Of a DNA stretch of 64,000 nucleotides, positions 42,474-54,273 are shown piece after piece. Numbering within the stretch: the stretch's first letter is position 1; each line of letters starts with the position of its first letter. The DNA is from Solicoccozyma terricola. Taxonomy: Eukaryota; Basidiomycota; Tremellomycetes; Filobasidiales; Piskurozymaceae. The stretch covers positions 8,900-72,899 of the forward strand of contig BCLD01000020.1 in the NCBI GenBank assembly GCA_001600875.1, in the 5' to 3' direction. A program made the position numbers and the translations under genes. The notes below the pieces were generated by a model, which did not search any database, was not told where the DNA came from, and was given only the letters and a program-made list of their open reading frames with translations.

Positions 42474-45400
42474 ATGTCAAGCCCCAGCTTTTTGCCTAAC
42501 ACTCAGTCTCCCAAGATGGGAATGACTTTGGATGAATTCGCCGGTGCCGACTTGAATTCGATCTTCAGGATGTTGACCATCAGTGAAAAGGTCTCGTTGT
42601 TGAGTGCGCCTGTGAGTGCAGGGAATGTGCAACTCATCAGGCTGTATTGGAGACTCACGAAGCTTCTTATGAAACAGAATTGGTGGAACACAACCAAGAT
42701 CGACAGGGTTGGCGTGCCCACCATCAAAATGTCCGATGGCCCTGTAAGCACGAAACGGTCGTTTGACTTGAAGAGAGCGTCGCCTGTGCTGACCTGTCGA
42801 TTCCCTTGACTCAGAACGGGGTAAGAGGTAGCTCACATTTCCGCCCAACTCCAGCCAACTGCATACCTTGTGCGACTGCGTTGGGTGCCACATGGGATCC
42901 AGAACTGATGTCTCGAGTCGGTGGCTTGCTTGGACGTGACGCCAAAGCCAAAGGAAGCAGTCTGGTACTTGGTCCTACTATCAATATACAAAGGAATCCT
43001 CTGAATGGCAGAGTGGGTAGGATTATGCTGCATAGTGTGATTTCTCGCTAATATGCCTTACTCGATATCATGCAGGCATTTGAATCGTTCTCCGAGGACC
43101 CATTCCTGGCCGGTCACCTTGCCGCTGGCTACGTCAATGGATTACAGCAAGAAGGAGTAGGCGGTGTGCTCAAACATCTTGTTTGCAATGACATGGAGCA
43201 TGAGCGATTCAGCGCATCGGTTACGGTGGAGGATAGACGTAAGTCAAGTCTTGCCGACGGTATTGTGTCGATCGCTCATTTGAATTTTTTTATTTGTCTT
43301 CACAGCCTTTCGAGAAGTCTACCTTCTTCCCTTCATGATCGCCTTGAAAGAAGCGAAACCTTGGGCTGTAATGACTGCGTATGNAAGGATCAACGGCGTA
43401 CACTGCTCCGAGGACANGAAGCTCTTGCAAGACATCTTACGGAACGAATGGGGTTTCGAGGGACTGTATGTCAGGTTGACGAGAGCCAAATATAAGCATT
43501 ACAGCTGATCCAACTCGTAATCCAGGGTCATGAGCGACTGGTATGGTACTTACTCGACGAGAAGAGCACTCGATGCTGGTCTAGACTTGGAGATGTAAGT
43601 TGGTCGACAATACATACCTCCCAAAAACTCACAGCTGAAATGATCTTTTCACAGGCCAGGCCCCTCCCGTTTTCGTGGCGAACAAATTCAACACCTTGTC
43701 GCAGCTGGAAAGCTATCTGACGAAACCATCGACAAACGGGCGTACGCCGTTTTGCGGCTAGTTCATCTCGCTTCCAGAGCCTCCATTGAGACTGTCCGCA
43801 ACAACTCTGCTCCCGAGACTGGACGTGATACTCCGGAGGATCGACTATTGAATAGACAAGCCGCCGCCGACGCCATTGTTTTGCTCAAGAATTCTGCCAA
43901 TGTACTTCCATTGGNGACCCGAAACATCAAAAAGATATTGGTCACTGGGCCGAATGCGAAAACGCGAACGGTATCGGGCGGTGGCTCTGCACATCTCACA
44001 GCCTCTTATGTCGTTACTCCACTAGAAGCCATCAGAGCGGCCTTTGCAGGCCAGGACGTCGAGATAAACTACCAAGCTGGGTGCTACAACAATCTTTATG
44101 GGCCTATGTTGGATGGTTGGATGGTTGACGAGCAAGGAGAACCCGGATGGACATCCCGCTGGTATGACGAGGAGCCCACATCAAGCATGGCTCCCATCGA
44201 TATCATCCGCTTGCCTGGATCCCGAGTCAGAGTGAATGATGACAAGCCCAAAGGTGGTTACGGCGTCCAATACGCAAACGCTGCATTCTCTTTTTTCCAT
44301 GTTGACTCTTCCTCACTGCTTCACAGGCCTCAAAGACTCCTTCTGGGTCACCACTTCCTGCTTCATCACTGCCGAGGAGACGGGCTCCCATCAATTCGGA
44401 CTTTCGGTTTGCGGTCGAGCCAAGCTCATGGTAGATGGCGAGATCATCATAGATAACGGGTTTGACAAGGCACAGCAACAGGGAACATCCTTTTACGGCC
44501 TGGGAACCGTGGAGGAAATGGGGCTGAAGGATCTTGTCGCAGGNAAAACGTATCACATCGAGCTCCTATACACCAACATCCCGGGCCCGAACTCCATGTT
44601 GCAGGTCCCTAAGAAGGGTCAACCCACTCTCATGATGGCAGCTTTCAGGGTGTCATGCTGTCCTTATATCNGAGATGCTTACAGAGCTATTGCGNNCGCC
44701 NTTGNGGCAGCTGCAGAGTGCGATGTGGTTATCTGCTGCACGGGATCCAACATGGACTGGGAAGCCGAGGGNGCTNATCGCACTCGCTTCCACCTTCCCG
44801 GACACANNGATGAGCTTGTCGAGTCGTTGTTGGCTGTCAAGCCAAACACAATCATTGTGAACCAATCCGTGAGTTGCGGTGTGCACTGTCTCGTTTTTGC
44901 AAACTNTCGAGGGCTCATATTGCTTNCATACCAGGGATCGGCCTATGCTATGCCCTGGATAAACAAAGCAACCACGGTGCTACAATCNTGGTTTGGCGGA
45001 AACGAAACCGGTAACGCCATTGTCGATGTCCTTCTTGGCAAAGTGAACCCTGCTGGTCGGATGCCATTATCGTTCCCTCACGAGATCGAGCATTGTACTG
45101 GACACATTAACTGGCAGGCGGACAACGGCAAGGTCCTGTATGGCGAAGGGCTATTTGTGGGCTACAAAGGCTACGAGGCGACCAAACGGGATCCCATGTT
45201 TGCATTCGGCGAAGGGTTGGGGTATACCACATTCGGTGGGTAGATCTGGAGAAGTGATTTTGACATATCCGTTGACATTGAACCATAATTCGCAGACTGG
45301 ACTTCAATAAAGGCTGTCGTCCATGACGACGCAGGCGGAGAGGATATCAAAGTGACAGTCAGTCTCACGATTACTAACACTGGTTTGTCCATCGGCTCCG

Positions 45401-45684
45401 ACGTTATACAAATCTATGTCGCGGACAGAAAGGGTCCTCTGCGCCGGCCACTAAAGGAGCTCAAGGGATTCCAAAAGGTCAAGGATCTGCAATCGTCCTC
45501 CTCAACAGATGTTGGGATTATTTTGAACAAGTATGCGTTCAGTTACTGGGACGACAACTCCGATATATGGGTCGCAGCTGCAGGCGACTATGATGTTATC
45601 GTGGCTAGGAGCTCAAGAGCTCGAGATGTGATCGCCACTCTAAAGGTGACTTTGGCTGAAACTCTCAAGTGGAAAGGATTGTGA
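42474..45684 (+). CDS. GH3 beta-glucosidase with PA14 insert
   Basis: Ten exons: 42474-42611, 42678-42743, 42815-43012, 43075-43238, 43306-43465, 43526-43594, 43655-44253, 44327-44868, 44935-45235 and 45295-45684. The GH3 N domain contains K-M-S-D-G-P-N-G-V-R-G, E-S-F-S-E-D-P, K-H-L-V-C-N-D-x-E-H-E-R and the nucleophile motif V-M-S-D-W. The C domain starts with I-V-L-L-K-N and is interrupted by a PA14-like segment (about 44110-44650), as in other basidiomycete beta-glucosidases. A fibronectin-III-like domain ends the protein. No signal peptide is seen at the chosen ATG, so intracellular action on imported glycosides is plausible. About a dozen ambiguous N bases lie in exons 5-9. The encoded reaction is hydrolysis of terminal beta-D-glucosyl residues. 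Confidence 0.9.
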
Positions 45685-46068
45685 AGATGCACTTCGGCAT
45701 CGCAGTTAATGGTTATGATATGGTTTTAGCTTCCCATCATGTCAGTTGAAAGTGCGTTCAGACGAAGCAGGCGTTGCGCCACTTCAAATTCTTTTCAGCT
45801 GCACTGTGCAACCAAGTACTCCTTGATGAACATTGCCCTCTCTTACGCGCTCTTACGGTAACGCACCTGGTGGATGTTCAGGCGAGAGGGTGCCTCGATC
45901 AACGATAGGCAGAGCCAATACTTGGCCGGAACCCCTCTAAAGCATCATACTATTAGCTCCCGTGGAAGTGGTGGCTACGATCCACAAACTACACTACACT
46001 GTAGTGCGTAGTGTAGTGTAATGTAGTGATTTTGTAGTGTAGTTGACCATCACTACACTACACTCCAG
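45526..46068. repeat. 543-bp block duplicated across the gap, left copy
   Basis: Identical by eye to 46169-46711 (offset 643). It comprises the last 159 bp of the GH3 coding region plus its 3' flank. Confidence 0.9.
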
Positions 46069-46168
46069 NNNNNNNNNNNNNNNNNNNNNNNNNNNNNNNN
46101 NNNNNNNNNNNNNNNNNNNNNNNNNNNNNNNNNNNNNNNNNNNNNNNNNNNNNNNNNNNNNNNNNNNN
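46069..46168. other. 100-N assembly gap
   Basis: Exactly 100 N, the conventional placeholder for a gap of unknown size. Confidence 1.
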
Positions 46169-46711
46169 AACAAGTATGCGTTCAGTTACTGGGACGACAA
46201 CTCCGATATATGGGTCGCAGCTGCAGGCGACTATGATGTTATCGTGGCTAGGAGCTCAAGAGCTCGAGATGTGATCGCCACTCTAAAGGTGACTTTGGCT
46301 GAAACTCTCAAGTGGAAAGGATTGTGAAGATGCACTTCGGCATCGCAGTTAATGGTTATGATATGGTTTTAGCTTCCCATCATGTCAGTTGAAAGTGCGT
46401 TCAGACGAAGCAGGCGTTGCGCCACTTCAAATTCTTTTCAGCTGCACTGTGCAACCAAGTACTCCTTGATGAACATTGCCCTCTCTTACGCGCTCTTACG
46501 GTAACGCACCTGGTGGATGTTCAGGCGAGAGGGTGCCTCGATCAACGATAGGCAGAGCCAATACTTGGCCGGAACCCCTCTAAAGCATCATACTATTAGC
46601 TCCCGTGGAAGTGGTGGCTACGATCCACAAACTACACTACACTGTAGTGCGTAGTGTAGTGTAATGTAGTGATTTTGTAGTGTAGTTGACCATCACTACA
46701 CTACACTCCAG
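46169..46711. repeat. 543-bp block duplicated across the gap, right copy
   Basis: Repeats 45526-46068 up to its last base and then continues into the remainder of the TIR element. It starts inside the GH3 coding region, so the GH3 tail at 46169-46327 is probably not a second gene. Confidence 0.9.
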
Positions 46712-47109
46712 AGATCACTATACTTCACTACACTGTTAGCTGAAATGTAGTGTAGTGTAGTGACTGTGAATCACTACATTTTTTTGATCCCTTCCACTCC
46801 CATGCTCAATTTACAATGCTCAAAATACATTCTCTGGTCCACAGGAGTGCTTGCATCAGAAGCAAACTGTCTTCACAGCTGCTTTTAGTTGCAATTCCAA
46901 GGTCCCACCCACTTTCTAGGGCAACAAAGTGCAAAGGGTGTTAGAAATGGGTTATGTAACCTAGAATCACTACATGTAGTTAACTACACTACATAAATCA
47001 CTACATTTTTGAATCACTACACTACGTAGTGTAGTAAGTCATTTCTCAGATCACTACACTACACTACAAAGGGCAAAAAGTGTAGTGTAGTGTAGTTTGT
47101 GGATCGTAG
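46618..47109. mobile_element. 492-bp non-autonomous TIR element (MITE-like)
   Basis: Ends are perfect 26-bp inverted repeats: left 46618-46643 starting CTACGATCCACAAACTACAC, right 47084-47109 its reverse complement. They are flanked by a 7-bp direct repeat GTGGTGG (46611-46617 and 47110-47116). The inside is filled with further TAGTGTAGTG/CACTACACTA subrepeats in both orientations that could fold into long hairpins. No transposase frame. The left 95 bp also occur before the gap at 45975-46068 because of the duplicated block. Confidence 0.85.
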
Positions 47110-47857
47110 GTGGTGGGCCAGTAGCAGCCAAGCGAGATCAGAATGCGATCCAAGTGGCCATGCGCCTCGAATCATAAGCACCATCATCTGTCCTCATCGT
47201 TCACCAAGCGCTCACGCATCTACACGCAAGGCCGGCGTTAACGTTACCGATTTAGAAGAGTGTAGTAATTCGAAACAAACTTCAGCCCTAGATTGACGGG
47301 TGGGACATTTTTCAGCATTCTTGAGAGGTAGACAATCTGCTCTAAGACATGTTGGCGGTTATATAGAGACATGAAAATCCCCTGTGGGGCTCCATTAATT
47401 CGTCATCAACCAGGGAACGCATTCTTCTCCGGATGAGGGAGTTGTGGGTGAGGAACGTCATCGTACTGGCAATATGTTGCTTCCCCAAATGGAAGAAGCT
47501 CAAGAATATGGTGATCAGATTTGGTCATCTGGGGTAGGACTATATGCATGCTTTGGGATTCCTTGAGCTTTTACCCCATTTATGGCAAGCAACCGTTGAC
47601 CATATTGGTCCATGGAGGCTGCTATGCAGCAGCTCAGATGAAGTGTCTTCACTGCTGCAAGCCATCTGGCATGCTTGTTTGCGCTTACATTGGCTGGATA
47701 ACCAACCTAATAGCAATTGAGGAGTAGGGACTGATCGGGAGATTCAGGTACACACACTTCAATGTGGTGATGGAGCTTACGGCATGTGCAGGCAGTGACG
47801 AGAACAACCAAGCCAATCAAGCTTGACCACATCCCCACGGTTGCATAGTCGAAAGGC
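47110..47857. other. No recognisable gene
   Basis: Only short open frames; a 68-codon frame at 47521-47727 is Cys-rich but unrecognised. Confidence 0.4.
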
Positions 47858-48424
47858 AACGGGTATGGCACCCGAAAAGACAGCCTGCCTTTTGGCAAAT
47901 TCTGTACCACAGAGAGCCGAGGGCCACATCCATTGTGTTTATCGAACGGAGTCTATGCCGCACGGTAACGAAACCAAAAAACAGCCTGAACAAACGACAG
48001 GCTGTCTTTTCGTTCTGTCCCCAGTATTGGATTGCATCATGAGCACGATTTGAGTGTCTTCGCTGTCCGAATACAGGCCTTTGCAATCGAGTCATCGTCC
48101 GCATGACTGATAGAGTGGTGCGGAATGACCGTAGGGTCGGAGTCGGGGTCGGGTTGAGCCGGAACACTGATCTCACATCTCCAACACCTCCACTCGACGA
48201 ATCAAAAAAATCTCCAAAACGCACTATATCAAACAGCAAGATAATGCTTGACCCTTTTAATAACCCCATTGGACTCTATAACCTTCCCCTCTCAATTCTT
48301 CCCATCCCATCACCACAATCTTACTTTCGTTGGATCCAAATCCCAACCTGGTCCAACACTATCGTTGACTGAGCCAGAAGTGTAACAGACAATGGCCACG
48401 ATAAGCGAGCTAGAGATCATCGTT
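47858..48424. repeat. Dispersed palindrome-bearing repeat, copy B
   Basis: Diverged copy of 905-1607 in the same orientation. Palindromes at 47875-47893 (one mismatch) and about 47996-48010 (left arm disrupted by insertion) sit at the equivalent places, and the copy ends at the same GCGAGCTAGAGATC block. Confidence 0.7.
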
Positions 48425-49060
48425 AAATCGGACAAACACCCATATGCAATACAATGGCAACACCAACCGCGCATATATTGCTCAAAGGCGCAAGTTTTGA
48501 GTCACACAAGCTCGTACAAGTTCCAGCAGACCTTGTGGAAGAGCTAGTAGATATTGACGTCCTCGAGACCAGGGTGCCTGACGAAGAGGTGTTGTTTACG
48601 CCACCTCCGCCAGCAGATACCCCGATGGCGGTGATCAGATCCACACTTTCCGTTGTTACAGACACCAGCCTGTTCAAGCAGGCAGGGGAAAGGGTCAGTA
48701 TGATGTTGAGTCTCTCCATTGCAACACCCCCCTGGCATTGCCGGCCGATGGTACAGGGATTACCATCGCTCACATTGCTGGCAAAGCAAACGCTGCTCTC
48801 ACAGATGATTTCAAGGTGACGTCTGTCGGCTGAGAGCGACCGGGACGCAGGCGTACGGTCAGATCACATGTGTAACAATCCCTTTCAGTGCTGCATCCGG
48901 TAAATTTGTAGATGTCTTATCCGCACCGCACTTCTTGTTCTTGTTACAGACAGATGAATACCTCAAAGTTGTTATGAATATACTGATGGGTGGCAAACGG
49001 GAGAGAGGGGAAGTGTATTATGTTGGTTGGTTCCTTATTCAAAGGGCAAAACCTCTAGCT
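48425..49060 (+). other. Possible decayed coding region, unrecognised
   Basis: A plus frame at about 48620-48812 reads as plausible protein (starting Y-P-D-G-G-D-Q-I-H) and ends at a GTGACG donor-like site. I do not recognise a family and see no start. Confidence 0.2.
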
Positions 49061-50299
49061 TGATCCCTGACTTACATAACCGTCAGGACAGCTACAGATA
49101 TGTAAGGATACGACCTTTTCGGTACCGTTGTGCCCCGCTGTGCAGGGTGCGCACTTCTCACGGTAGATGGTCAGCACCAGACGGGCCTGTTTTTTTCCAG
49201 TGAATGGGGGGCATTTCCATTCGGTTGAGGTGTTCAAATGCACGCCAGTTGGATCCACAGACGAGATCGTACACTTTCGTCACTGGCCCTATCGTCGACA
49301 AGTGGAACTCCTACAAACTCGGACTGCACACGGCGTTCGCAACAGCTGAACCATCGAGGAACAGAAGAGCCCCTCGTAAACGATCCTCAGACGATCCTCA
49401 CATCGCGGATCAACAACCCAACACCCAGACCACCAGCTAAAGTTCCATAACGATCACTCTTCCCCGCCTCGCCCCAAGCCTACCGGCGCCAGACCAACCA
49501 GCTCCAAACCCTTTCTATTGGAGCGACTCCCAGATCCGACCACCACCCGGCAAATAATGATTGCATTTCCATCCATATCGGAATCGAAATAGACCGACCA
49601 TAGCCCCCAGATCTGACTCAGTGCCCCGAGGCGGAACCCAGACCCGACCAAGAGCATCGAACCGTACATGGCCACTAGGTCCAAGCTGGCCCTATCACAG
49701 AAACAAGTTCCAAGACCTAGCCCTCCCAAGCCGAATCTTGTCACTGTTCTGCGCAGGCCTAGAGCTATGTCGGGCCTATCCCCGATGGTTCACGTGAGCA
49801 TTTCGAGTTGATTCGATGCCGACATGGAACTCACCCTGGGCGCCCTGCCCTGGCTCGCAGGCTGGCGGATCTCTTCAAAGAAAAGAAAAACCCTGGGGTG
49901 CCAGTGACCTGAGAGAGAGATAAGCGAAGACATCACAGCTGCGATACCAAAGAAAAGCTGGATGGACCTCATGATAGTGTAAAGGCGTGAGCGAAAATTT
50001 GGGCAAGTGATGGCCTGTTACGCCCTTGGACCTCCCTTTTCGTCTCCCACACTATGCAGTACCCTAGGTGAAGCGAGGCCTGCAGGAGAGATCCCCTCAC
50101 GTCCTGGACCACCAGCTGCTAATGCCCTGCCCGTATCACCTGCCTCGCCCCCCAATCATTCTGGGCTCAGCACCATATCTAAAGCGAGTATGCATCGTGA
50201 CTGACTGCCGTTGAGGCGTTGTCTATGACGGCCCGGGAGACGGCCATTCCAAGCCACTGCAACCCATTGCAACCCTTTGGATGAAGCATCGACGGAGGC
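49061..50299. other. No recognisable gene
   Basis: C-rich, compositionally odd patch at 49440-49760; no motif on either strand. Confidence 0.4.
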
Positions 50300-50656
50300 C
50301 AAAAGCAGGAGGTTACCGGATCCAACGCCACAGATAGCGATCCGAGAGGAAGTTGATAACGCGCATTGCGGTATCTTTTCCTTGGGAAATCGTGACGGGA
50401 ATGTCTTGCGGATATATGAGAGAAATGAGCTACATCTCTTATCTTCCTTTGCATTCAAATGATCGACATCCAAGCTGTACCCCCAATTACACACATCCCA
50501 GTTTAAACTCACATTCACTCCCGCCGCCCGGGTTGCAAAGAAGCAGGAGGTTAACCTCGATTCAACGCCACAGATAGTGAACCGAGGAGTTGAGATGATA
50601 ACGCGCATTTGCCGTGTCGTTTGCTGTGAAGTCGTGACCGGAATGTCTTGCCAAGC
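50300..50656 (+). repeat. Two direct repeats upstream of the metalloprotease
   Basis: About 105 bp at 50300-50412 recurs at 50539-50656, sharing 'gcaggaggtta', 'caacgccacagatag', 'gataacgcgcatt' and 'ggaatgtcttgc' in the same order with a spacing of about 240 bp. They lie 260-610 bp upstream of the ATG at 50914 and may be a duplicated promoter segment. Confidence 0.75.
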
Positions 50657-50913
50657 TCAACATGGTCAGCGGCCCATAGGAGAGAAATAGTTCGCTGCTT
50701 CCGCCGTCCTGGATCGACTGGACCGCAGGTCCGGAAAGAAGAGACAGGTTTCAGTCCTGGTTGTGAGACAAACACGAGCACCTTCTTCACAGGGAATGCT
50801 CGGCCTCATCGCCTTCACGTCATCACCCCGCAATATATAAATCACCTGCCCCGGGGCCATGTCGATCCCTTTCCCTAGCTCGAATCAGCGACAGCACCAT
50901 CGCGCCACTCAAC

Positions 50914-53075
50914 ATGCTCTTCCTGACCTTCGTCGCCATCCTGCTGGGCCCCTTGCTCCAGCTGGTAGCCGCTTCCGACCCCAACATCGGTTTCAACGCC
51001 TTTGTCAACGTCACAGGGATCGAGATCTCCCTTAGCGATCAACAACAGAACTTTTTCCGCGCCAGCAATGCAAGCGACTACCTATTCGTCGTGCCCGTGA
51101 CAATCACACGAGTCGGTTCCTCGGATGATGACGTCCGCTTGACGCTCTACACTCGCCCGTATGACTACGATGAGGACGACGCACCCGAAGAGATCGAGGT
51201 CTACCAGGAATCAATCTTCCTGAATGAGCGGCAATCGTACGAAGCCACTGCAAGCTTCAATCTCTCCACGCCGTCTATCAACACCACGGTCTACTACCTT
51301 CGTGCACAGATCGACATCCAAGGCAACGGAAACTTTGGCGGCGATAACGCCCAGTACCGTGCTACCATCTCAGGCGACGCCGTCCTCTCGTACAACGCAA
51401 CCACCGCATCCTGGACTTCAACAACACCGGCAGAGTACGCTCACCAGGAGAACGAGGCGATCCAGGCCGCCTTCGAAGTCGAGATCTCGCGAGTTACAGA
51501 ACCGCCGATAGATACCACGCTTGACACGGTCATCGATGATCAAGACCCTGACCTTCCCGAAGAGGATTCAGGTACGAATACGACGACGCCGGTGAATCCA
51601 TCGAATCCGCATACGCCTGCTGGAAACAAGTCGACGACGCCTTGTGACTGTGAAAAGCACAAGCCAACCCCAACGCCTTGGAAAGATCATCCGAAATCAA
51701 AAACCTGGGATCACCACGGCCACCACCCTCACTCAAAGCCGTCAGACTCTCCGCCGTGGGCTACGCCGACACCTTCTCCTTGCCCCGAGGCATCTCCGCC
51801 GCCGCCGCCGCCGCCACCTTGCCCTTCGGGTCTCAAACACGCTCCCATCCATGCTCGACAATCCACCGGTCCAAAAGGCATCCTCCGTCTGACGCTGACC
51901 TATGGTCCATCCTCGAAACCTGTCCCGATTCGTCAACTCACTATCACCGCTCTAGGAGTGATCAATCAGAGGGTCCTTCAAGCGACGGGAAAGACGGACA
52001 ACAAGGGGGTAGTATCTCTGCAATTCCCTCTGGGCGCGAGTGACACGCTGCTGGTGTACCAGGTCTCCGTCTCTTTGGATGCGGAGAAGTTCCGAGTCTC
52101 CACGTCAAAGGATGAAGGAAATACGTTCCTCTTCTGGCGCCTTCCTTCCGCTCCCTTGACCTGGCAGATCACTGGTGGCGGAGCGACCACCTCCAAGGCT
52201 TATCGATACAAGAGCAAAGGGAACACCGATATACTAAACGTCCAGGACCGCATGCTCAACTCCTGGGTGTACGCCAAAACCAAAGTTTACCGATTTGCTG
52301 CCAAGCTCCCTAACGTCTGGTACCCTGGGGATCCCGGGCTGCCGACTCTGGCCAATCCGGACCGCGTCCCAGCAAACTACTTTTCCAATGGATATCCTAG
52401 CGAATTCATCAGCGTCCGCCCGGATCAGGCCAAAGCTACCACGGCCATGGCGCACGAATACGGTCATTGGTTCCACTACCTCGCGCGGAAGAAGCAAGCG
52501 ATAGACTACAAGCTCGCCGAACGGACGCACAGTTTCTGCGAAACAAGCAAGCCCAACTCCCCCACCGTCTCCTTCACCGAAGGATACGCAACAGCCTTCG
52601 GCCTGTCCTCCCTCTTCCAATCACGGTACAAGGAATCCACGGGTACCGGATACTGCTGGTTCCCCTTCGACCCTGCCGCCCCGAATTGTCTCGAGATAGA
52701 AAATTACAGTTGCACCGCTCGTGATCTCTCCACGGATGAAGGAAGGGTCGCCGCAGCCCTTCGAGACTTGATTGACACCGCGAAGGACGATAATGGCGGA
52801 GATGCAGACCGAGGGGACACGGGCTTTTCCGATACCTTGAGTCTCTCTCCGCAGACGGTATTCGTTGATCCGGTGAGGAATAACCCATCGAGCATGGAAG
52901 AATACTGGTGAGTCTCCTTGGACAGTGGGGGGTTTGTCAGGAACACAGCGACGGATATTATGGGCTGATGCTTGTCGGCAGGAAAAACTTGAAGGCTTCC
53001 CCAAAGTTGACTGCTGCCAACATCGATGCCGCTTATGAAGTTTTAAAGTATCAGTACGCGGGATTCGACAAGTAG
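50914..53075 (+). CDS. Secreted HExxH zinc metalloprotease
   Basis: Two exons (50914-52907 and 52982-53075; GTGAGT...GGCAG intron) encode about 695 residues. Residues 1-21 are a hydrophobic signal peptide ending V-A-A-S. The N-terminal half is a beta-rich domain with several N-x-S/T sites, followed by a linker (about 205-310) rich in Pro, Thr, His and Asp with an uninterrupted proline run. A second beta domain then leads to the catalytic part: H-E-Y-G-H-W-F-H-Y (zinc ligands and catalytic Glu) at about residue 513, and F-T-E-G-Y-A-T-A-F about 40 residues later, giving a gluzincin-type third ligand. Extracellular proteolysis is the likely role. The family is not one I can name precisely. Confidence 0.8.
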
Positions 53076-54009
53076 CGTAGGTGGGACCAGGAAGCATTCG
53101 GGTTCGTAAGTATTTCTAGAATCACTGCTCATCATTGGGTGACTGATGTGAGTCGCATATTTCATCCTCCTGGGCTCATCTATCTCATATGCAGACAGTA
53201 GACGAAGGTATGGACACAATGAAATGGCAACTCCTAATTACAATCTTCCTTCCTTTCTCGAGCGATAATTCTGACATTTCTGAAACAAGCCGGTGTACAT
53301 CGTGTTGCCCTCAAATATAATCTGTGTCCATGTCGATATGAATGGTTGGAGTTGTCTGGCATCTTTCCGACTTGGCGACAACGTATCCCAGCAGCCAGCT
53401 CGACCTCGGCAGAACGGCGCGCAGATTGAGCTCTTCATCGCACTTTGTCAGACTCGACTCATCAATCCTCGTTTCTCGTCGCCTGGAAGTGATGGCGTTT
53501 TCTAAGCTCCGCCGCAAGCCGTCGGTTCATGCCTTACTATCCGCATCAAGCGTCGAGGTTTGACCGTCAACTGCGCTAGACAACATGCAATGGCATACAT
53601 AGTCGACTGCTTCTGACAGGTTCCAGACATTTCGCTCGCTGGACGGGGACTTTCGCCCTTCTTATGGGCTAAACTGCCATAGCCAGCGCGCTCCCGGCTC
53701 TTGTCGTGCCAGCCTCCATCGGCACCCGAACATCCTTCATCTCTTACGGCGTCCTCTCTGTCGAACTCATCACTCCTCTCAACTTAGCGGCTAGATCTGA
53801 ATCCAACAGCAAGGGATCCCGAAATCCATCATCTGCCTTTCTTTCTTCGCCCCGTTTATTCGAGACTTAGAAAGACCGGCACCTGACAACCACATCCTGG
53901 GACGTTGTTGGGTTTAAATACAACTGCAAACTCAATTCCACTTTGAGCGTGGAATTGTGGCCTTTTGCCGTATTGGTAAGGGGTCCGGTTAATGAATGTT
54001 ATTTTGCAG
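53076..54009. other. No recognisable gene
   Basis: 3' region of the protease and spacer; nothing supported. Confidence 0.45.
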
Positions 54010-54273
54010 TTACATTGGTTGCAAATACTATTCAAAGATGTATGACAATGTGGATGTCAGTCGGGATAAGCAGAAGAGGGTTTTCAAGTGGTTTGTGGAG
54101 GCCAAAGGTGCCGCATTCCTCTGTGTTATGACCTGTCTTGGATCAGGGTTGGATATTCCTGGGATCACGGCAGTCATGCATGTTGGGCTTTCCGACAATA
54201 TGCTGGAGATGCTCCAAACATCTGGACTTGGAGGGAGGAAGGTGTTTGTAGTATCATTATTCTCTTTCCAGTA
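54010..54273 (+). pseudogene. RecQ-type helicase fragment
   Basis: After a TTTTGCAG acceptor the plus frame encodes C-K-Y-Y-S-K-M-Y, W-F-V-E-A-K-G, C-V-M-T-C-L-G-S-G-L-D-I-P-G, H-V-G-L-S-D-N-M and S-G-L-G-G-R, the C-terminal RecA-like lobe of RecQ/subtelomeric helicases. In active enzymes the last motif reads Q-E-x-G-R-G-G-R, so both Q-E and the first Arg are changed here. No N-terminal lobe is present. Confidence 0.7.

Noticed and set aside
46169..46327. Second GH3 C-terminal gene fragment after the gap
   Set aside because: Exactly identical to 45526-45684 and bounded by a 100-N gap; an unmerged contig overlap explains it better.
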